From the NCBI GenBank assembly GCA_905216075.1, contig CAJMSO010000037.1:1-10739 (forward strand): a stretch of DNA of 10,739 nucleotides. Direction: 5' to 3'. Source of the stretch: an uncultured bacterium. Lineage in GTDB: Bacteria > Actinomycetota > Coriobacteriia > Coriobacteriales > Coriobacteriaceae. The position numbers and the translations under genes are program-made. Below, in pieces: positions 1 to 5,111 of the stretch (positions are counted from its first letter, which is position 1; each line of letters starts with the position of its first letter). The notes below the pieces were generated by a model that was not told the DNA's origin, made no database searches, and saw only the letters and a program-made list of their open reading frames with translations.

Positions 1-265
1 ACGCCGCCAGGCGCGGGCAGGCCGCCGACAGGTCGGCCGAGCCGTCGACGCGCTCGCCGCGCCTGGAATTCGGCGCCGTCACGAACCTGTGCGACGCCAC
101 CTCGGCGCTCACCGTCGAGGGCGACCTGCCCAGCTCCCTCGCGATCTCCCTGCACGACGCCCTGCGCTCCAGCATCCTCTGGACCGTGTCCCGCTCGTGC
201 CTCGTGAGCCTTCCGTAGGCCCTCGGGACCGCCCTCGCGGAGCCGCTTTTCTTCTTTCCGGACAT
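1..265 (-). CDS. IS30-family transposase, N-terminal part (runs off left edge)
   Basis: This is the first 88 codons of a transposase read leftwards from an ATG at 265-263. A GGAGG ribosome site lies about 5 bases upstream on the minus strand. Residues 17-57 (starting YGRLTRHERDTVQRM) form the N-terminal helix-turn-helix typical of IS30-family transposases; the LTRHER start and the REIARELGRSPSTVSAEV recognition part are clear. In this family the domain binds the terminal inverted repeats, while the C-terminal DDE domain, outside the window, does the strand transfer. Arginine is written mostly as AGG and the GC content is very high, unlike the CGC/CGT-rich genes to the right, which suggests recent transfer. 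Whether the element is intact cannot be seen here. Confidence 0.8.
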   Translation of the reverse strand, partial: MSGKKKSGSARAVPRAYGRLTRHERDTVQRMLERRASCREIARELGRSPSTVSAEVASHRFVTAPNSRRGERVDGSADLSAACPRLAA

Positions 266-317
266 GCCGTCCTCCGATCTCCCGGGGCCGGCCGATCCGG
301 CCCTCAGGGTATCGGGT

Positions 318-355
318 TCCCACATTCATCCGCACATGTGCGGATGAATGTGGGA
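318..355. repeat. Perfect 38-bp palindrome, possible abutted IS30 ends
   Basis: Every base from 318 to 336 pairs with its partner from 355 to 337, with no loop (centre ACATGT). It starts 53 bp upstream of the transposase start, where the left inverted repeat of an IS30 element is expected. One half read inward would be that terminal repeat. The mirrored half could be a second copy of an IS end, a palindromic target, or an operator or hairpin for the transposase. It has no T-run, so it is not a normal terminator. Confidence 0.55.
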
Positions 356-396
356 GGTGTTCGGATAAAGTCGATAATCAAGGCCCGGATGGCCCC

Positions 397-448
397 AAAA
401 ATTTTTTCAAAAAAGTTGTTGCGTACCAGACAGACTTCTGTGTATACT
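397..448 (+). promoter_or_regulatory. Promoter of tRNA-Asp with A/T-rich UP-like tract
   Basis: A -35 element TTGCGT (419-424) and a -10 element TATACT (443-448) are separated by 18 bp. The stretch 397-414, almost only A and T, lies directly upstream and resembles an UP element, as is common for stable-RNA genes. The tRNA starts about 40 bp after the predicted transcription start. The palindrome and IS30 fragment lie upstream and leave this promoter intact. Confidence 0.6.
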
Positions 449-494
449 AATCCCCGCAGCGCACGCGAGCGGAAACAAACGCGAACGACTGCCT

Positions 495-572
<78 letters not shown>

Positions 573-580
573 ACGCAATT

Positions 581-608
581 AAAGCCACGTCTTCGGACGT
601 GGCTTTTT
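581..608 (+). terminator. Rho-independent terminator of tRNA-Asp
   Basis: An 11-bp perfect stem (581-591 with 596-606) closes a TTCG tetraloop and ends in a run of T up to 608. It begins 8 bases after the tRNA CCA end. Confidence 0.92.
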
Positions 609-916
609 GCGTTTAATAGGCCCTCGTTCTTATATGCCTCTTTATCCAAGTCACCGCATTTGCAACGAGCGAGCCAGCCTCTACTGATATATGTGTTCAA
701 ACAGGGGGTTTGTTGTGCAACATCTGTTCAATGAAGCAGGGGGTTCGGTTATACTAAATTGCACTTTAGGCCGTACCTGATTCAGCTAGTCTTCAAGTGC
801 GGCATTCAGTGAACACCCATTTTATAATTTGGTTGTTCAGGCGGTCATTTGGCGTCTCGACACAAGCTCGGCCCCGGAGCTCGTTCGAGCTGTTCGTATT
901 CCTTGAAAGGGGAAAC
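609..916 (+). promoter_or_regulatory. Regulatory region upstream of the Rrf2 gene
   Basis: No convincing gene lies here. One candidate promoter is TTCAAT (727-732), 17 bp, TATACT (750-755). A perfect TATAAT stands at 823-828 without a good -35. Two short sequences occur twice around the first promoter: TGTTCAA at 694-700 and 725-731, and CAGGGGGTT at 702-710 and 737-745. Near the ribosome site, AGCTCG occurs at 865-870 and 878-883 and its inverse CGAGCT at 886-891. These are possible operator sites, since Rrf2 proteins often regulate themselves, but no known consensus is matched. Confidence 0.4.
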
Positions 917-1402
917 ATGGACATATCGAGGAAGACTGATTATGCCCTTCGCATGCTTGCGATGCTTGCCGAGGAGCCGGAGCGGTTGCTTTCTGTTCGC
1001 ACTGCTGCCGAAGAGGTCAATGTTCCGTATTCGTTTGCCCGTTCGATTCAGCACGGCTTGGTTCAGGCCGGCATTGTGGAGAGCCTGCGTGGTGTTCATG
1101 GCGGCATGCGCCTTAAGGTGAGCCCCGACGATGTCACGATCCGTCAGGTCGTAGAGGCCGTTCAGGGCCCCATGGTTATGAACGATTGCACCGCGCCCGA
1201 TGGCGACTGTGCGCGCATGGGCACGTGCTGCTATCATCCCCTGTGGGCCGGAGCCCAGGCGCTGATGCGCGACTATCTCGATTCCGTTTCGCTCGGCGAT
1301 ATCGTCGCCCATCGCCAGTTTCCGGCTGTCAATCCCAAGTTCGCCGACCGCGATGCGTTTCCCGAGTACGCCGCTTGCGCGTATGCTTGCCGGGAGGAAT
1401 AG
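917..1402 (+). CDS. Rrf2-family transcriptional regulator with Fe-S-type cysteines
   Basis: This 161-residue protein has the usual length and layout of Rrf2 regulators (IscR, NsrR, CymR, RsrR type). The N-terminal winged helix-turn-helix begins MDISRKTDYALRML and includes the wing RGVHGGMRL (58-66). A helix follows (VTIRQVVEAVQGP), then the cysteine loop C91-x6-C98-x5-C104, with C105 adjacent. In IscR and NsrR three such cysteines hold a 2Fe-2S or 4Fe-4S cluster that senses iron-sulfur status, nitric oxide or redox state. Two further cysteines (154, 158) lie near the C-terminus. The ATG at 917 is preferred over an in-frame codon at 797 because AAAGGGGA lies just upstream and the family starts at this motif. 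It lies 21 bp before the glycosylase gene, probably in one operon. The signal sensed is not known; a role in oxidative or nitrosative stress is inferred from the neighbours. Confidence 0.88.
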   Translation: MDISRKTDYALRMLAMLAEEPERLLSVRTAAEEVNVPYSFARSIQHGLVQAGIVESLRGVHGGMRLKVSPDDVTIRQVVEAVQGPMVMNDCTAPDGDCARMGTCCYHPLWAGAQALMRDYLDSVSLGDIVAHRQFPAVNPKFADRDAFPEYAACAYACREE

Positions 1403-1423
1403 CGCCGCATAAGGAGCATTGTC

Positions 1424-2329
1424 ATGATTCAGGACCCCTTTCGTTCGATGATTCGTTCGGAAGGGGTCCTGCGTTATCGCGACCTTCCGTGGCGCCGCAC
1501 GCGCGACCCGTATATCATCTGGCTTTCCGAGGTCATGCTGCAGCAGACGCAGGTGCCGCGCGTGGAGACGCGTATGCCGGCGTGGCTCGATCGCTTTCCG
1601 ACTGTCCGGGCGCTTGCTCAGGCCGCCCCTTCCGATGTCTTGGATGCGTGGCAGGGGATGGGCTACAATCGCCGCGCCCTGGCGCTTCACAGGGCTGCAC
1701 AGTGCGTTGTGGAGGACTGGGATGGGGAGTTTCCGCGTGAGACGCACGATCTGGTCGCGTTGCCCGGCATTGGCCCGGCAACGGCGCAGGGCATCCGTTC
1801 GTTTGCATTCGATCTTCCGGGCGTGTATTTGGAGACCAATGTGCGCACGGTCTTTTTGCATCATTTCTTTCCCGATGTGCCGGCCGTTCCCGATCGCGAG
1901 CTGGTGCCGCTGATTCAAGCTGCCTGTCCGGCGGCCCCCGGTGCGGCGGCGGATGAGATTGCGCCCTTTGCCGCGCCTCAAGACGATACCGACACGCCGC
2001 GCGCGTGGTATTACGCGTTGCTAGATTACGGCGCATATCTAAAAAAGACGTTGCCCAATCCGTCCAGGCGCTCGGCGGGCTATAGCCGTCAATCAAAGTT
2101 TGAGGGCTCGCGTCGCCAAAAGCGCGCCCACATTGTGCGCATGCTGCTGGCAGCGCGCGATGGGCAGCCGGCAGGTATTACGCTCGATGAAGCTGTTGCA
2201 GGCGTTAACGAGATGGAGACGGCAGCCGGCCGTGAGCCGGTCGAGCGCGAGCTGGTCGCAAGTATTCTTGCCGATCTGGAGCGCGAGGGCTTTTGCCGCT
2301 CCGAGGGCGATCGTTGGTTGAGTGTGTAG
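1424..2329 (+). CDS. MutY-like HhH-GPD DNA glycosylase lacking the Fe-S cluster motif
   Basis: This 301-residue protein belongs to the endonuclease III/MutY superfamily, and the MutY branch fits best: LPWR (21-24), SEVMLQQTQV (35-44, holding the MutY general acid Glu, here E36), GMGYNRRALALH (78-89) and the helix-hairpin-helix LPGIGPATAQGI (113-124). MutY removes adenine opposite 8-oxoguanine. Two key features differ. The catalytic Asp position reads LETNVRTV, so Glu137 stands where MutY and Nth have Asp. After the WYYALLDYGA motif (195-204) there are no four cysteines for a 4Fe-4S cluster; a basic NPSRRSAGYSRQS segment stands there instead. The C-terminus (about 232-301) looks like a winged helix, not the NUDIX-like 8-oxoG domain. 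The RBS AAGGAG is at 1410-1415. Substrate and activity are therefore uncertain. I recall similar clusterless homologues with ETN in other anaerobes, but could not check this. Confidence 0.8.
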   Translation: MIQDPFRSMIRSEGVLRYRDLPWRRTRDPYIIWLSEVMLQQTQVPRVETRMPAWLDRFPTVRALAQAAPSDVLDAWQGMGYNRRALALHRAAQCVVEDWDGEFPRETHDLVALPGIGPATAQGIRSFAFDLPGVYLETNVRTVFLHHFFPDVPAVPDRELVPLIQAACPAAPGAAADEIAPFAAPQDDTDTPRAWYYALLDYGAYLKKTLPNPSRRSAGYSRQSKFEGSRRQKRAHIVRMLLAARDGQPAGITLDEAVAGVNEMETAAGREPVERELVASILADLEREGFCRSEGDRWLSV

Positions 2330-2443
2330 CCCGCTCAAATCTGAAGAACGGGATTGTAAGGTTTAAATTCGCGGCTTGAGGGCATCCTAAAGACAAGGTC
2401 GCTCAAAGCCTATGGGCGGCACGTGTTGAAGGGAAGTACACCT

Positions 2444-2983
2444 ATGGATTTTGAGAACTCTCAGACCAAGAAGAACCTCGAGACTGCTTTTGCCGGTGAG
2501 TCCCAGGCACACACCAAGTATCGCTACTATGCATCCAAGGCCAAAAAGGACGGCTACGTTCAGATCTCGAATATCTTTGCCGAGACGGCGGGCAACGAGT
2601 CCGAGCATGCCAAGCTGTGGTTTAAGTACCTGCACGACGGCGCCGTTCCGGGCACTCTGGACAACCTGCGCGATGCCGCCGCGGGCGAGAACTACGAGTG
2701 GACCACGATGTATGACGAGTTTGCCAAGACCGCCGAGGAGGAGGGCTTTGCCGAGATTGCCGCAAAGTTCCGTGGTGTCGGCGCCGTGGAGAAGGCTCAT
2801 GAGGAGCGCTATAACAAGCTCGTCGAGCGCATTGAATCGGGCGAGGTGTTTGAGCGCGAGGGCGTAAAGGTGTGGAAGTGCTTGAACTGCGGGCACCTGC
2901 ATGTTGGTGCCGAGGCGCCCGAGGTGTGCCCGGTTTGTAACCACCCGAAGGCGTACTTTGAGGAGCAGGTGGTGAACTACTAG
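2444..2983 (+). CDS. rbr: Rubrerythrin
   Basis: This 179-residue protein matches classical rubrerythrin in length and domain order. The N-terminal ferritin-like four-helix domain carries the diiron ligands E19, E52-x2-H55, E82, E85 and E116-x2-H119, all present. The C-terminal rubredoxin domain carries C146-x2-C149 and C162-x2-C165. Rubrerythrin reduces hydrogen peroxide to water in the cytoplasm of anaerobes, taking electrons from NAD(P)H through reductases or rubredoxin to its FeS4 centre and then the diiron site. The ATG at 2444 is chosen over an in-frame GTG at 2423: the protein then begins MDFENSQTKKN as in the family, and GAAGGGA lies about 9 bases upstream. The 114-bp gap after the glycosylase gene shows no clear terminator or promoter, so co-transcription is possible. 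No PerR-type box was seen. Confidence 0.96.
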   Translation: MDFENSQTKKNLETAFAGESQAHTKYRYYASKAKKDGYVQISNIFAETAGNESEHAKLWFKYLHDGAVPGTLDNLRDAAAGENYEWTTMYDEFAKTAEEEGFAEIAAKFRGVGAVEKAHEERYNKLVERIESGEVFEREGVKVWKCLNCGHLHVGAEAPEVCPVCNHPKAYFEEQVVNY

Positions 2984-3007
2984 CGCGTGGCGCTGACATG
3001 AGCTGGT

Positions 3008-3087
3008 CCGGGAGGGCGGGATTGCCTTCCCTCCCCGCTCACGGCTTCGCAGGGTCGCGTTGAGGGAAGGTAATCCCGCCCTCCCGG
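3008..3087. repeat. Long inverted repeat downstream of rubrerythrin gene
   Basis: Bases 3008-3033 pair with 3062-3087: 26 positions, of which 25 are Watson-Crick and one is G-T (3024 with 3071). The loop is 28 bases. A small CCCG/CGGG hairpin follows at 3089-3098. No T-run follows, so it is not a standard terminator, and a true terminator lies 50 bp further on. It could stabilise the mRNA end or be an intergenic repeat of the REP or MITE kind. Confidence 0.75.
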
Positions 3088-3140
3088 CCCGCTTCGGGTC
3101 GTCGCGTGCTCGTTACTGAAAAGCTGATATTAAAGTTTGT

Positions 3141-3171
3141 GTGCCGCCCCTTTTGGGGCGGCACGTTTTTG
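3141..3171 (+). terminator. Rho-independent terminator after the rubrerythrin transcript
   Basis: A perfect 10-bp GC-rich stem (3141-3150 with 3155-3164) has a TTTT loop and is followed by G and then five T. It is the first clear terminator after the Rrf2-glycosylase-rubrerythrin genes, so it probably ends that transcript. Confidence 0.9.
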
Positions 3172-3423
3172 TGTGGGGTCTCTGTCTTCACAATTTCCGT
3201 CAAGCTTTTGGTTAGATTTTTGTCAGTTGGCGTAAGGGCGGAGGGCCAAAAGATTGCTGGCGAAAAAAGCTCAAAGAAAGTGCTGGTAGGGGAGTTGTTG
3301 AGGTTTTCGACAGCTTTTGTCAGCAAGAAACTTTGCAGCTATTGCTACGGATTGCGTTGCCGTGGCCTTGGCGGTGCGGGATGCTGGTCGTAAGCGTCGA
3401 ATGCTCCGATTTTGGAGGCCAGC
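3172..3423 (+). other. Intergenic stretch before the small membrane protein gene
   Basis: I see no gene here; the reverse-strand open frame that crosses it also crosses the terminator and the inverted repeat. It is less GC-rich than the coding regions. TTTTGTCAG occurs twice (near 3220 and 3316). A weak promoter-like pair, TTGTCA (3317-3322) and TATTGC (3340-3345) 17 bp apart, could serve the next gene. GGAGG at 3414-3418 is its ribosome site. Confidence 0.35.
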
Positions 3424-3861
3424 ATGGACCTGTTTCTTGAGACTCCGCAGCAACAAGCCGAGCGCATGTTGCGCCAACAGCAACGGCTTATGGAGATGAA
3501 AATGCAAGGGGTAGCCGCCCAGCCCCCTGCGCAAAATGCCACGTCCGCGGTTTCGCCTGCGGGCGGATCGGCGCCAGAGAACTATTCCGTACAACAAGAT
3601 TCATATGCGCAGGAGCTTGCGTTCGACAAGCGCCGCACGCGTCACCGCCGCGTGGGCCAGCGCCTGCGCACGTTAGCGATGATCGCGCTCATTCCGTTAG
3701 GACTTGCGGCGATTTTCTTGGTCTCGTATGCGCTCACCTGCATCCTCAACGGTGCCTCGCCCAGCGAAGTGCTCCAACATCTGTCAGCCCTCGGCCAGCG
3801 CCTAGGCGATGTCATAACAACCATCCGCGCCGGCTGGGAGAGTTGGCGTTTGTCACATTAG
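3424..3861 (+). CDS. Small single-pass membrane protein of unknown function
   Basis: I do not recognise this 145-residue protein. Residues 1-30 are rich in Gln, Met and Arg and look helical (EQ/R-rich, possibly coiled coil). Residues 30-60 are Ala/Pro/Ser/Gln-rich and probably disordered. A strongly basic stretch (KRRTRHRRVGQRLR, 69-82) leads into one hydrophobic segment (about 83-108), and a short amphipathic tail follows. The positive charges just before the segment predict a cytoplasmic N-terminus with the last 35 residues outside. The ATG at 3424 follows GGAGG by 5 bases. It stands alone after a terminator and before the lower-GC module, with no visible operon partner. A real gene is supported by the RBS, the clean domain structure and a frame without stops. 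Confidence 0.75.
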   Translation: MDLFLETPQQQAERMLRQQQRLMEMKMQGVAAQPPAQNATSAVSPAGGSAPENYSVQQDSYAQELAFDKRRTRHRRVGQRLRTLAMIALIPLGLAAIFLVSYALTCILNGASPSEVLQHLSALGQRLGDVITTIRAGWESWRLSH

Positions 3862-3901
3862 GACTTCTAGGGTGTAGGGATTATCGCCACGAGTAGAATT
3901 C

Positions 3902-3963
3902 TTGCAACCTGTGGGTCCTGTCGTGCAACTGAATAGTATTATTGAAGATAAATAATAATAGGA
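3902..3963 (+). promoter_or_regulatory. Likely promoter/operator region of the nucleotidyltransferase-HTH pair
   Basis: TGCAAC occurs twice in direct orientation, 21 bp apart (3903-3908 and 3924-3929), which is two helical turns. A -10-like TATTAT lies at 3937-3942 with no good -35. The DNA from 3930 to 3960 is strongly A/T-rich. TAGGA (3959-3963) is the probable ribosome site of the gene starting at 3970. The doubled TGCAAC is a candidate operator for the HTH protein; this is inference. Confidence 0.3.
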
Positions 3964-3969
3964 TTTGCT

Positions 3970-4500
3970 ATGTATAAGCAGGATTTAGAGCGGACTCTTT
4001 TGGGCATTGACGAAGAGGCGGAGCTGGAAATAGGTCCAAGAGACGACAGGCCGAGCGTTGTATTGGTGGGAGGAAGCGCCTTCATGCTAAACGATGTGAC
4101 GAATCGGTCGGTTACACATGACATTGATGTGTTTGAGGCAGACAGGTGCCTCCGCGAGATCATAGCTCGATACCCCGAGGTGAACGGTATGGCGGTGGCA
4201 TATTGCAACCAGATGCCATTCAATTACGAAGATCGCTTGATCCCCTTGGAGATTGGGGCGCGTTTTATTAGGTACTTTACGCCATCTTTGGAGGACCTGG
4301 CGGTGATGAAGCTTTATGCCTATCGTCCGAACGACATCGTCGACCTCCATAGTCGAGCGTTTATCGACCGACTTGATTGGGATCTGCTCGAACGGCTTAT
4401 ATTCGACGAGGGCGAGGCGCTGGCGTCGTCGCCTTCGGAGCGAAGCTATCAAGAGATGGTCTGGGCATACAGGCAATACAAAAAGGAGGCGCTCGGTTGA
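3970..4500 (+). CDS. DUF6036/AbiEii-like nucleotidyltransferase (putative toxin-antitoxin component)
   Basis: This 176-residue protein carries the minimal nucleotidyltransferase signature: VGGSAFML (33-40), with the G-G-S of the polymerase-beta fold, then THDIDVF (49-55) with the metal-binding D51-x-D53, and a likely third acidic residue in IPLEIG (E94). The segment SLEDLAVMKLYAYRPNDIVDL (starting at 106) is typical of the DUF6036 and AbiEii groups, where a Lys and Asp follow the core. Related enzymes transfer NMP units to tRNA or proteins, acting as toxins (AbiEii, MenT) or as antitoxins (MNT of HEPN-MNT). Its stop codon overlaps the start of the HTH gene, so the two are translationally coupled. 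Codons such as ATA, AGA and AGG and the lower GC content differ from the flanking genes and suggest transfer. The exact substrate is not predictable. Confidence 0.78.
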   Translation: MYKQDLERTLLGIDEEAELEIGPRDDRPSVVLVGGSAFMLNDVTNRSVTHDIDVFEADRCLREIIARYPEVNGMAVAYCNQMPFNYEDRLIPLEIGARFIRYFTPSLEDLAVMKLYAYRPNDIVDLHSRAFIDRLDWDLLERLIFDEGEALASSPSERSYQEMVWAYRQYKKEALG

Positions 4501-5060
4501 ATCTGACCTTTGAGGGGTTCTTAAAAGGCTATTGCCGAGAGCTATCCGGACAGCAGTCGCTGAGTTTTAGAAAACTGGTTGAGCAGGCGACGACGGTTGC
4601 GCCGCGCGTGGCGGAGCCTCTGTTTTTGCTCGCTTTGGCGCAAGGAAAAGCCGAATACGTTCTGGGCTTATCCGAGGGCTCGTGGATGGAAGAGGATTAC
4701 CGAGGCGTTTTGTCCTTGTACGATCAAGCGGGTGGCATGGCGTCTCTATGTGCCAAAAGTGAGCTCCCCAACCGTTATGCCAACGTTTGGCGTGCGTATA
4801 GAGCGGTGAAGGAAAAGCCAGTGGCGGACAGAAGAATCAACGCCCTGATGCGAAAAAGAACATTGGGAGCGCTAGAGGAATCGGGCGTAACGCGCTACGG
4901 TCTCTGCCGCGATTTGAATCTGAATAAGGGAAACGTGTACGCATACTTAGCCGGCGATGACTCAAAGGTGAGCAGGGAGACGGCGCGCCGCATTATGGAA
5001 TATGCGGAGGAGAGGGGCACCCAAGAAGGGGCCGGGCGCCCGGTGCGTGTGGCGGGGTAA
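4497..5060 (+). CDS. HTH protein coupled to the nucleotidyltransferase (putative antitoxin/regulator)
   Basis: I do not recognise a named family for this 187-residue protein. The start is taken as TTG at 4497: it overlaps the previous stop (TTGA), AAAGGAGG sits 7 bases upstream (4482-4489), and no ATG or GTG near it fits; the in-frame ATG at 4377 lies inside the previous gene. Residues 1-115 look mainly helical (LTFEGFLKGYCRELS, VAEPLFLLALAQGKAEYVL). Residues 121-170 (RTLGALEESGVTRYGLCRDL and NKGNVYAYLAGD) form an Xre-like helix-turn-helix with the recognition helix around 143-151. The likely roles are binding the partner enzyme through the helical part and repressing the operon through the HTH. 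AbiE has the reverse gene order and an N-terminal winged helix in AbiEi, so this is not simple AbiE. The tail after 170 is probably disordered. Confidence 0.72.
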   Translation: MNLTFEGFLKGYCRELSGQQSLSFRKLVEQATTVAPRVAEPLFLLALAQGKAEYVLGLSEGSWMEEDYRGVLSLYDQAGGMASLCAKSELPNRYANVWRAYRAVKEKPVADRRINALMRKRTLGALEESGVTRYGLCRDLNLNKGNVYAYLAGDDSKVSRETARRIMEYAEERGTQEGAGRPVRVAG

Positions 5061-5111
5061 GATTGATCGCGGTTTTGATTGATGATCGATTGAGTTTGTT
5101 GGGCGGAGTCT

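Noticed and set aside
609..796. Possible integration scar behind tRNA-Asp
   Set aside because: No repeat of the tRNA 3' end was found downstream and no integrase gene is present in the window.
845..1981. Minus-strand open frame of 378 codons opposite the Rrf2 and glycosylase genes
   Set aside because: A shadow frame caused by GC-rich codons; composition is arginine/histidine-rich without any domain, and the plus-strand genes are clear.
3039..3326. Minus-strand frame of 95 codons in the intergenic gap
   Set aside because: It crosses the terminator and one arm of the inverted repeat, shows no ribosome site that I could support and no recognisable fold.
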